From Oscheius onirici (lineage: Eukaryota > Nematoda > Chromadorea > Rhabditida > Rhabditidae): a stretch of DNA of 64,000 nucleotides. Positions 45,124-54,831 of the stretch are shown here, piece by piece. Under the pieces are notes generated by a model. It made no database searches. It was not told the DNA's origin and saw nothing but the letters and a program-made list of their open reading frames with translations. The DNA lies in contig OW051473.1 of the NCBI GenBank assembly GCA_932521025.1, forward strand, positions 11,346,001-11,410,000, written 5' to 3'. Numbering within the stretch: the stretch's first letter is position 1; each line of letters begins with the position of its first letter. The translations under genes were made by a program, and so were the position numbers.

Positions 45124-48100
45124 TTATTTGTCATGCTTTACGTTTTTGCAGCCATACTGTAGAATTGTTCTTTGGAACTCGGTCAGTCCATCAAAGGAAC
45201 ATTGCTTCTCCACCCTCGGCGTCATACATACCGCATATTTTTCAATTTCTTCACAAAACTGTCCTTTACCAGGCAAAGCTTCTCCAGAGGTATATTCTCT
45301 GCATTCCGACGTCTCTTCTACCTCAGTTATACCTGAAAAAAGTTTGGATTAAGTTTTCCCTAAAACGTACAGTCGTAATGTGTCAAAAAACGCTGCAAAT
45401 TCTGCGGGGAACACTGGTAGCCGAGGTGTCCTTGCGCAAAAGCCACAAGCTCATCGTTGAGGCAATATCTGATGGTATCGTGACCGGCGCAGAGGAACGA
45501 ATTAGCGTATCCGTCACACAGTTCCAGTATTTCCGTCTTTGTGTAGCGATAGATTGGAAATTGGCTCTAAAACTGCTTAGAAACTATTTAGTATCTTTTT
45601 TTACTCTTCGCAGTTGCAATCTTCGTTTACGCAGCCCGTCCCAGGTTCGAAGAAGAGGACTCATACAGGTGCGGGCAATCTTCCGGTTACGCGGCGAACA
45701 AGTTCCAAACCATTGAGCAGGAGTGCCCGTTGTGGCGCTTGTTGTTTTTTCTGTTTCTGTAGTCTGCGGGGAAGATTCTTCAGTGGTTGTAGACAATCTT
45801 GCCCTGATTTTGGGTACCTTCTTGATCTTTTCAGGCGCCGCTAGTTTAGGGGCTTCTTTTGTAGTTTCGATGGCTGTGCTGCTCGTTTCCAGAACTAAAA
45901 CATATACTTCCTTTAGCAAAAAACTCCCAACAACTGGTCAGTAAGGCCAAAATCAAACTATGAACATATTACCGGAAACTTGAACGCTGTTCTGTTTAAC
46001 ATTTAAAGAGGCTAATTTGAATTGACGCGCGCTTTTTTGTTTGAGTAGGTTTTGGTTGAGTATTAGTAGCTTTTTAAGTCATCAGTGTTCCTTTTTTTCT
46101 ATTCAGAGGCCATTTCATTCCTTCTCAATATATCATTGTTTTTCAGTGGCTAAACGTCCCGGTCAATGGCAAAGCCGTAGTGCCCAGAATTATTTCGTTC
46201 AAAGTTTGTATAAGTCATATTATCCTGTCTCGCGATGGCGCAGTGGCAGGAGGCGCCAGTGTCAATCAAATGGTCCCAAATTCAAGCCCCGCTTCTGCCC
46301 AACCAAGGCATCCATCCTCCCGAGGTCGGTAAATTGGGAGTAGCATGCTACGAAGTAAAGGCGTCCCGTGGAACAGGTTGGGCAACTTCGGAACGTAAAC
46401 GCCTCACACGATCTGGCCCCTCAGATTGACCCCTCACGCAGTAGGAGCTCAGAGGATTCTTCGGAACTCTGGCGTTGATAGGGAGTAACTTTACTTTTAC
46501 TTTACTATTATCCTGTCTCCACCCCCTTCCCCCTCCAAATGTTTGTCCTTTATGGCAAATCAACTATCTATCTATCTATCTATGAGTATTAAAGTTTGTA
46601 TTCAAAACAATTCTCGCTCGGTTAAACACATGTTTTACGCGAAAGTACGGGCCGATTCAAATGTTTAAAAGACTTTACAAGGAAGAGAATCGAACAACTT
46701 TAAAGGACTGTTTAAACGTTTTGACAGAAATCTCTGAAAATAAAATGTATACACTAAATTTTAAGCTATACCTGACGCAGTAGTGGCAACTAGTGTTGTC
46801 GTAGGCGACTTCGTTAACCATCCTAAAAACTATACTGTCAATAAGTCCACCTACGTTTTAAGTCAACACGACATCCATGCCCACGGACCATTTCTCTGAC
46901 GAGGATAAGTGCTCCTTGATAGCAGGAGAGGCTCGAGGTGAAGCATTCATAAGCTTCTTGTTGACCTTTACAAGCTTCCTCCTCATCGACAATCCCTTTG
47001 ATATATTCCGTGCATTTCTAAACGATCAGTTCCTAATATCGGGTTTATCTTACGAACGCATCACTATCACGAATAGTGATCTGTCTGGATAGGGCAAACT
47101 CACAGGGTTTTGGTGAAAGGTATCCTGTATGCATTGGTACTCTCTGAACATGGACTCGATACGGAAACAGACGGCTTCTAGTTGAGAATTGACTAGACGC
47201 ATCAGCTGAAATACATATTGGCTAGGTTATAAACAATCGCACGGCTTTACCGATTTGGCTTTACCTCCCATTAGTGCAGAACGCACCGAGCATAAAATCG
47301 CGCGCCAGAAGCATTTTCAGGGTTCGGAAACAATTCCATCGGATTCAGCGTAAAAAGTTACCCCTAGAGACCTATTTTCAAGTCGATAGCTCAAAAAATT
47401 AAAAAGTTAGACAAAGTTCTGGTTTCCAAAACGTCCGGCGTCCGCGGTTGTGCGCGGTTTGCGGCCTATTTTTGCGAATTATTCTCTGAAATTTTGAATA
47501 GAGGTATAACTAAGTCTATCTCAGAGGGGGTACCTTTTAGAATTTTGATTTTCGGCCTGGATCACATCTCTACGCCCTGCATTTTTGGACAGACATTTTT
47601 TCATCGAAAAAGTTGGTGTATTGCTAAGGGTCGCCACTCCACCCACACGATCCGGGTTCGATCCCGCCCTTCTGCAAACCTTTTTGCTAAATTGTGTTGA
47701 GCAGGAATTGACTTCACCCACGCTCATCGTATTCGACCGTTCCCCGCCATTATGCAAAGGCGCAAGGCAGTTATTCTGAGTTTACTTTTTGTTCATGGCG
47801 CAATGTCCGATACTTTTAGGAACGAAGGAGTGTGGTAGTTTTCTTTCTATTCTGGTCCTTAAAATTCGAAAGATAGTGGGAAATACCCATTCCTTTCTTA
47901 GAGCAGCTCGACATCGGCTAAGTTCTGACCGGTCTGGTCTCGATCTTGTGTCGGTGCAAAAATGAATCGGACCGTGCCGAAAATGATGGTTCACACTTTT
48001 TGCTTGCGTGTAGGGGACCACTATTCGTAAATTCCATGAATTTTGACAAAAAGTGAACAATCTGCATTTGTGAAAAAGTGGATTCTTTAGACAAAGAGGG

Positions 48101-51100
48101 ATTTGTCTTTACCCTGTGTTTTCTTTTAGGAGACCGGACAAAAAGTGAACAATAAAAATGGAACGTATGAACTCAACAAAAAGTGAACAATATTGCGCAC
48201 AAAGGTCAAATCCACGTCTTTCCTCAGAGAACCAGACGGCTTAATTTTAAGAATCAGAAATATTTTAACGACTAAAATGAAGACGAGTCGTGTTGTATCA
48301 GCGCTTATTTCATGCACTCCAACGTAACCTTTTGAACCTTTATATTCAGAAAGTTTTAACGTAAAATATGCGCCGGAAGTGAGGCCACCAGCTTCGTCAC
48401 AGTCGCTCGACTAGAATGTGACTTTTTCCTAAAACTTCTTTCGTGTTCGTTTGAGTTCATCCAATTATAACTAGATTACTTCAGTCGTCGATTCCGGAAT
48501 AAACGGAAACACAGTGTAAAAAACAACTGGTCTTTGAAAATTCTCTCGATTCAGTTTTCCTGGTTCTCTGAGGAAAGACGTGGATTTGACCTTTGTGCGC
48601 AATATTGTTCATTTTTTGTTGAGTTCTTATAATCCACTTTGTATTGTACACTTTTTGTCCGGTCTCCTAAAAGAAAACACAGGGTAAAGACAAATCCCTC
48701 TTTGTCTAAAGAATCCCCTTTTTCACAAATCCAGATTATTTTCTGATTTGACTGATTTGCTTCAAGAAAGTTTGATTTTCGAGCTCAAACTTAGATTTTC
48801 CAGCTTTATGATGTTCAGCAAAATTATAGCATTTATGGTCTACAAATTTGCAAAACATTGCAAAGCTTGAAAATGCTATGGACAATTTGAAAATCTTAGC
48901 AAAAATCCTCGTTTTTCACTGCTTAGATTTCTGTGAAAACAAAAAGACCCCAAAATTTGATGCTTGTCTTCTTGCTAAAAGCTGTTAAAGCACTTTCTTC
49001 CTCACTCCTTAAAATTAAATTTCGTGAAGAGATACCTGCATATCCTCACACTTTGGCAACTGATCCGAAGCACACTTGTTTCCCTCGTCGTACATTTTGC
49101 AAAGATGCTGTACTTCCCTCAAAGGTATTCCAGCCAACGGAAAGCGAATTTGTGCAGAAACATTTTGAGGGGACAGGTTCGCGAGACGTCTAAAACCCTC
49201 TGCTTAAGTGTATACTTAGAGATTTTACCTTAGTAGATGAGAATGACAGGCTGTAACGTAATCCTCATCCTCTTGAGAACAAGTAGCCAAAGTCGAAGAA
49301 GTTGTGTCTTCTGTTGTTGCCTCCGTTTCTTCAGTGGTTGTAGAAAACGGACTGTTATCTGTAATGTTGACTTCTACAGTATCCAAAAAGAGTATTTTGT
49401 CAGCTGCTAACAGTACATCCGGCTGGTCGATCATCTCCGTTGTATCGTCAAAAGATGCTTCCGTTACACGCTCCTCAATGGCTTTGGTGGACATGTTTTC
49501 ATCAGTATCCGGGGAATTATTTAATTCTTGATCCGGGGATGAATTGCCACTCCGCTTCGCTTCATTTTCCACGCTCGACGTAGCTTCTGATACGATCTCC
49601 GTAGTAGCTTCAACTTTTTCTGTCGTTTCCCAGTCAGTTTCTTTGTTTATGCCGGAAAAAGGTTCTGTTGAGTCCGCGGGGGTATTAGAGACCAGAGTCG
49701 TCTCGGCGGAAGTCAAGAGGTCCGAAAAGTTGGCTGGACGATGTGTCTCAAGGAAACCTGTCTAGTTTGTGTTAATGCTTATGTTTGGACAAACTTGTTA
49801 AGGTTTCTTCTGTGTAGCTTCCACTAGAGTTCAGAAGTTTAAGATCCTCGTCTAACATAGCACCTGGAAATATTATATCAAGCTGTTAATTAAACTTGAA
49901 AGATGTATTCGCACAAAAAATTGAGGTCGGGAGATATTGAGATCTATCTAACCTGGATCTTCAGACTACTGGGAGCCCTAGACTAACATCAAACCCCTAA
50001 TTCGCTGTCTTCCCCACAATTAAAATATCTAGGCGACTTTCAAATCTCTGAGAGATCCACAAGGGCAAATTATGTAATGATTCTCCACTGTAGTTAAATC
50101 CAAGTTTTGATTTTATGCCTTTTGTTCTGACAATGCTGCATATATGAATATAAACGGTACCACAATGAGTTCAAATAACAACAAAGATCCTTCTATCCCA
50201 AGTCTGAAGTGTCCAGAAATAACGCTAAACAATTACCCGAACAAACGGATGTAAACAATCTAAGATTATATCTTGTGGATTCTTTACACATTCCATTTTA
50301 GTCACTAATTTGACTTCTACTTTCTCTCTCTTACCTGTACTCAGACTACAGCCAATATTCTTGATGGCTCCTCCAAAGAGAGTAACAGATTCCTTTCCGC
50401 ACTTTTTGTCCAAAAATGACTCGATGCAGTTGAAAAAGTCCATAAACGAGTTGCAGCGATCTTGAAATTTTTAACAAAAACTTTCTTCTGATCACCTGAG
50501 CTGACAAGTGGATTTGGCATTCCATGCAAATGTCTGAGACATTGCCGGTTCCTCAGTAGTGTAGACGAAATACAATCATGTTTTTCTAAAGCCCAGTCCA
50601 ATGTTTACTTTCCACGTCTACTAACTCGTATAGAGCGGGAGTAACGACCCGCAGAAATAGCCTAATTGTTGCTTGATGAATGTTATCATCGGCGAGGGGC
50701 CGCAGCTGAAAAAAAACGCGTTTTATATCTAATAACTTGACCTGTACATCATGCAGCTGTGCTGTTTTCAAAACACAAGCTGTGATGTCATAGTCACTGT
50801 AATTAACTCACGAGTCTGAGAAGCACTTTTTCCGAATTGTGTCATATTGTTCACAGAGGACGAGAGTCGAATTTCTACGGTAGAGTGGGAGCTTAACTTT
50901 TTTTTATAAGGATTAGATCATCCCAAAGATTACTGGAAAAATGAGATCAGCAGCATGATCTTCTACATTTCGAATGTGTTCCCAAGTATCTACCAGAGGT
51001 CGTAGACAGACTCCCAGATCATCAGGACATTTAGCCAGAGCTGATATTTTGTTTACAAAAAAAAGAAGAGACTCACAAAAAGGGAAGAAAACTAATAAAA

Positions 51101-51113
51101 CGGCTATCCGCAT
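45124..51113 (-). CDS. Secreted protein with three DUF19 (T20D4.11-like) domains and Thr/Glu-rich linkers
   Basis: Seventeen exons give about 735 residues. Boundaries (descending): 51077-51113, 50934-51040, 50812-50891, 50742-50796, 50609-50705, 50335-50460, 49795-49863, 49229-49757, 49036-49189, 47104-47205, 46851-47017, 46772-46822, 45973-45986 (14-nt micro-exon), 45605-45894, 45371-45566, 45232-45332, 45124-45156. Signal peptide MRIAVLLVFFPFSLA. Three nematode-specific Cys-rich domains follow: CPDDLGVC...LCEQYDTIRKKC, CSQEDEDYVTAC...LCKMYDEGNKC, CSPRNRKIARTC...LCDGYANSFLC. Each continues with further paired Cys. They are joined by mucin-like linkers rich in TTEE (about residues 195-340 and 530-590), likely O-glycosylated. 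DUF19 function is unknown. Exons 3/4 require a 15-nt gap (50797-50811, GTGAG...ACAG) to skip an in-frame TGA. The stop codon overlaps AATAAA. Confidence 0.8.
46218..46519 (+). mobile_element. tRNA-derived SINE, copy B, with 14-bp target duplication
   Basis: Perfect 14-bp target-site duplications TATTATCCTGTCTC lie at 46218-46231 and 46506-46519. The body (46232-46505, 274 bp) starts with a tRNA-like head: A box GATGGCGCAGTGGCAGG, B box CCCAAATTCAAGCCCC. A core follows (AACCAAGGCATCCATCCTCC), and it ends in a (CTTTA)-type tail ACTTTACTTTTACTTTACTA. Copy A at 3920-4174 shares the whole core and tail. It lies in the intron between exons 12 and 13 of the DUF19 gene, opposite in orientation. Confidence 0.88.
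46563..46584 (+). repeat. (CTAT)n microsatellite
   Basis: About five tandem CTAT units, located shortly after the SINE tail and inside a DUF19-gene intron. Confidence 0.75.
47605..47790 (+). repeat. SINE-like element with tRNA-type boxes
   Basis: A box (TTGGTGTATTGCTAAGGG) and B box (GGGTTCGATCCCGCCC) at tRNA spacing, then about 100 bp ending in GAGTTTACTTTTT, similar in style to the CTTTA-type tail of the SINE at 46.2 kb. The body differs from copies A and B, so it may be a second family. It lies in the 1.8 kb intron of the DUF19 gene. Confidence 0.5.
48058..48738. mobile_element. 681-bp foldback element in a DUF19-gene intron
   Basis: Inverted arms of about 178 bp: 48058-48235 pairs with 48560-48738 at high identity (shared blocks GGATTCTTTAGACAAAGAGG and GGTCAAATCCACGTCTTTCC). 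The middle of about 320 bp is unique. Short AAAAGTGAACAA direct repeats occur in and just outside the left arm. No coding capacity. Form and size fit a non-autonomous foldback or MITE; the superfamily is not clear, as no unambiguous target duplication was found. Confidence 0.75.
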
Positions 51114-52793
51114 CGTGGTATGATTACCGAGTGAAAGCTTCGAAGTAAGAGTGTGATACGGGATCTAAGAGCGCCGGGAGGACCAGTTATAGAAGTATCG
51201 CTTTCGTTTAACTTTGGAGAGCCTTTGACCCAGATGGGCCTAGACCGGTCTCCCCCTCTCGCGTCTCGACAAGAGCATCGCAACTTCCGTCTGATTAACA
51301 TGCCGTAAGTTTCGTTCTTTTTGGTTGGGAAACAGGTTTTGGGAAAGTTTACATTCCCATAATGCGTAACTATGTGAAATCAATATTGTGACGGCATCCC
51401 GGGTGTAAGACATAGTTCAGATCATATTCCGTCTTGCAGCGTGCCTTCATATTTCTATAAAAAGTCAATAACTTTCAGAAAACAGGATTCATGAAATTTT
51501 CATAAAAAAGACCGAATCTACGGACACTTTGTCTTAAGAGTTGTCTTAAAATTTAATGCACTCGCTAGCTCTGCCTGGAGACAAACCTTTTAGTTAAATG
51601 TTTTAACGAGAGAGCTATGTAGGGTGTTTTGTTAGCACCCAGGTTGTTTCGGCAAACGGAAGCATGGAGGCCATGGTTTTTTTTCGCAGAGTGGTTTGTA
51701 CTTGGGACCATTATAACTGTACTGGAGCCTCCGAATACTGCTCTATTGCGCTATTTCAACATTAACTTTGATTATCTTTCTGAGAATGGCACCTTAAAAA
51801 TACAATTCAACACACTGTAATACATATAAGACTTCCGTCTTCTACTCCCCTTGTTTCTGAACAAACCCGCTCGTTTACGTCTCTTAACCTAATATGTGCT
51901 TAATTTGTTGATGTAAATATGAGTGAGCCGCAAAATGAGCTTCATTCTAGTAGTAGTTAGATCTTTACTCGCACCTACTATCGTTCACTTCCTCCTCCGT
52001 TTACTGTGAATATATTTCAAGCCTGGAAGTTTTCTAGTCTTTTGGCTTCTTCTTCTTCCATTTTCCTTTTCAGTCAGAGATCAGAGGACCTGCTTTCAGG
52101 TCTTAGCCCTGAACAGACTAATTGCCCTTCCGAAATTCTCTTTCGAAAGAAATACTGCACGCCAAAGAGATAGAGCCCTCTCCAAATACCAGCTTTTTCA
52201 TGGTCTCTTTCCTAAATCTGTGTCTGCTTTTTCATTTTCTCGTATGACGACAGTTTGAGTTGAGAACCAAAAATCCAGAAAACTTTGGCATGTGTCATAT
52301 GTTCCGTGGGAACGTAGGCCCCCTAATGTTTACTGGCCTTCATCCTCTGCTTATATTATCATTTTGGGCTTTACTATTTGCCAATATGCGGAAACAAAAA
52401 AGTCTGTTCGTACCTTGGAGAACAGACATCTAGTTGCCATTTGTAATGACAATGAAATATCTTTGTTACATTTTCTCCGCAATTCTGACGCGGTGTGACA
52501 TTTTCATACAGTTTTTCTATTTTAGCTGCTAAATGACCTGTCAGCTCAGAATTTTTGACAAAGAACGCCGGCTTTCAGAAACAGCTGTGAATTAGAGTTC
52601 AACCTTCCTTTTCTCACGCCCAGAGCGTTTATGTTATGGGTATTTAAGCGAGTCCCCTCCCGTCAAGCCCCCATCGTCCGCTGTCCGTTGAGGAGCCTTT
52701 TTTAGTCTCTGACTTCAGACTTGCATATCTTAGTGATTTTCGCCCTCTTTTCCCACCCCCTAAAACACTAAAAATTGAGAATTTTAGGTAATA
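51114..52793. other. Divergent intergenic region
   Basis: Between the start codons of the DUF19 gene (minus) and the small secreted peptide gene (plus). No further gene. Pyrimidine-rich just before 52.79 kb; GTATTTAAGC at about 52639 could serve as a TATA-like element for the peptide gene, which would leave a fairly long 5' UTR. Confidence 0.4.
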
Positions 52794-53024
52794 ATGCGCT
52801 TCTTGGTCGCCTGTGTCTTCCTCATCGCCCTCCTTCTGACAGCCGAGGCCCAATTCAGACCTCTCAGAGGATACGGTAGCTGTTTTCAAAAGACTGAACA
52901 ATATAAAAGTTTAGGCACCTATGGTCCTGCCTGGCGCCGTCGTCTCTGGCAAGATGGAGGAGCTTCCTCAGCCTATACTGACGATACTCTTCACGAAATC
53001 CGAACCCGCCTCGCCCGGTTCTAA
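52794..53024 (+). CDS. Small secreted peptide precursor (63 aa), unrecognised
   Basis: Two exons, 52794-52875 and 52915-53024. Signal peptide MRFLVACVFLIALLLTAEA with predicted cleavage before QFRPLRGYG, so the mature peptide may start with pyroglutamate. It continues through a basic aromatic stretch YGPAWRRRLW and an acidic helix-like tail ending RTRLARF. There are no cysteines in the spliced form. RRR could be a processing site, giving a QFRPLRGYGTYGPAW-type peptide; the terminal RLARF resembles an RF-amide but lacks the amidating Gly. The 39-nt intron is in frame and stop-free, so retention would insert 13 residues including a Cys. The stop codon overlaps AATAAA (53023-53028). It could be an orphan neuropeptide or an antimicrobial peptide. 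Convergent with the aspartic-protease gene, 69 bp apart. Confidence 0.7.
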   Translation: MRFLVACVFLIALLLTAEAQFRPLRGYGSCFQKTEQYKSLGTYGPAWRRRLWQDGGASSAYTDDTLHEIRTRLARF

Positions 53025-53093
53025 TAAACATTGAGCATTGCTAGCACGTGCAATTAGATGTCAGGTACTCTTGCAAAGACTCTTTGATACTTT

Positions 53094-54585
53094 TCAATGC
53101 ATAGGAGCAGGCGTAGTATCGTGCTCTCCACCATGAGTAAGGGCGTCACTAAAGCCAATCTTCTGATTTTGGTAGTTGAAATAGGTGCATCTTCCGCGGA
53201 GGAAGGGATATCCTAGTCCAAAGTAGTCGGTATTTTGACCCAGTGCAGTGCCTCTCTGAAACGAAACATGGTCTTCCTTATCACCAGATAGGCAGATTGA
53301 TTGTCAGAGCGCTTACCTGAATCAGACTAAGAGTACAGGTGCCGTTTCCTGCCGGGACCAGCAGGTTCACACCGGTAATAATTTCTAAAGATCAAATGCT
53401 CGGAAAACATTTGCTGTTGTACCTGTTCCCATGGCAAAGTTGAGACCAATGCTGACGTTAGCAGAGCAAGGAACTACAGCCGGAAGCTGGGTGTTGGCTG
53501 GAAGGCCTAGCTGCGTCAGGACGTTTTTGATGAAAGCCATGGGAGCTTCAATGTACCGAGACATTGACTGAACGATAGTCTGTGTCCTGGTGTTGTAGGT
53601 GTAGGATCCGAAGCTGACGGAGGGGACAGTAAACTGGTAAAAGTGAGCAGACGAGAGTGGGTACATGTGCTTTTGGGTAGTGTTGCAATGCAGAGGATCG
53701 TAGTCTAGACAACTCGTTTTTAAGAATGTGACCGAAAAACCAACTTCCATAGTAGATAACACCATGAGTTCCTTTATCCGAAGTGGCAAACTGATCCTCC
53801 AGCCAAATTGTGAAGACTCCCGAGTTGACGGCCTGATCGCGGATGGCAGTTTCAAAAACAGGCTCGGCACCATTCGGAGCAGTTGATCGGAAAGCAAGAC
53901 CGAGGATTCCATCAATTCCTGGGAACAAACGTCCTTCCATGTCTTTAACCTGTCCGAAGGTGGCTTTCAGGACGGTAACACTGCGGGAACTGTTGTCTCC
54001 GAGCTGAATGGTGTTTTGATACCGGAAAGGTTTAAAACATACGACTACAGTATCCATTCCAATTTCACCCTTGGCCATGCCGAAGGGAGAGTTTTCTTGA
54101 AACTGTTTCTTTGTGTCGTGGTATGTGGAAGAGAGCGAACTGAAAAGGCTTACATTGTTGGTTTTACGCCAGGAAAAATACAGATCATTAAAGTTTGTTA
54201 GTTAAAACTCTAAATCATTGGCAGAACTTTAAAGGACTGCTGATTCCAATGGTCAGTACATACCAAGTTTTTTCCTAAACTTACGAGTCAAAAACCTCTC
54301 CATCATCACAATTGTGACAAGTCTTGTCCGGGAAGTATAGCAGTCCTGACATTGTATCAATGGCGACGTTAAACTGTTCTCCAGCGGATCCAACAGTAAC
54401 TTTTTGGGTCCAGACGTAGTCCATTAAAGAGAGCTAAAATCTTTAACGTTCTGCCTTTAGAGACTGTTCTTTACCACTTCAGCCTGTTCCATGACAAAAT
54501 CCTGATCAATATCAAGAAGTTCATCTCTTAGCGGTGTCGATTGGGCAATGGTTGCCGCCAGGAGCAGTAAAAGGGCAGACCGCAT
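53094..54585 (-). CDS. Aspartic-protease homologue lacking the second catalytic Asp (probable pseudoenzyme)
   Basis: Peptidase A1 (pepsin/ASP) fold protein, about 390 residues, about 8 exons with first exons 54475-54585 and 54285-54433 and short in-phase introns. Signal peptide MRSALLLLLAATIAQS, so secreted or lysosomal. First active-site motif reads AIDTMSGLLYFPD (family DTGSS; Gly replaced by Met). The second reads TIVQSMSRYIEAP, where the catalytic Asp of D-T/S-G is Gln. Other fold landmarks are normal: FPGIDGILGLAF, the paired Cys of the N-lobe (CHNC) and C-lobe, GYPFLRGRCTYF near the end. Reading frame and splice sites are intact, so it is not a decayed gene. Tandem with the paralogue at 54.83 kb, same strand. 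A CCTTTTTGTA element lies 28 nt before the start codon. Likely roles are a binding protein or regulator; this is inference. Confidence 0.9.
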
Positions 54586-54613
54586 GATAAACTACACCCA
54601 GGGACACACCCTA

Positions 54614-54642
54614 CCTTTTTGTACCACTGTGATACGTTATCT
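54614..54642 (-). promoter_or_regulatory. Shared core element and GATA site upstream of the 53.1 kb protease homologue
   Basis: Minus-strand TACAAAAAGG (54614-54623), separated from the start codon by 28 nt, at the distance of a TATA-like core, with AGATAA (minus) at 54637-54642. The identical decamer at the same spacing and a GATA site occur at the paralogue. GATA factors (ELT-2) drive intestinal aspartic proteases in C. elegans. Confidence 0.55.
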
Positions 54643-54831
54643 TTTTATGACGTTTGTTCCGAAATCATTCATACATCTTCGCGTATTTTTATGTCACCTA
54701 TCTCTGTCTTACAGATATACATTCTTGATATTCTGATTGCGACCTTTTCTTAAAGTTCCGACAGCTGTTTTTATGCTCACTTTTGCATAAAATCCAAGAC
54801 TTAAATATAAAGTATTTATTAATCTTTCAAT

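Noticed and set aside
47018..47103. Two ultrashort introns between DUF19 exons 10 and 11
   Set aside because: A single 86-nt GT-AG intron joins the exons in phase.
50464..50608. 23-nt intron (GTAAACATTGGACTGGGCTT...AG) in the DUF19 gene
   Set aside because: Using the same donor with the acceptor at 50461 gives a normal in-phase intron of about 150 nt and a good Cys-rich continuation.
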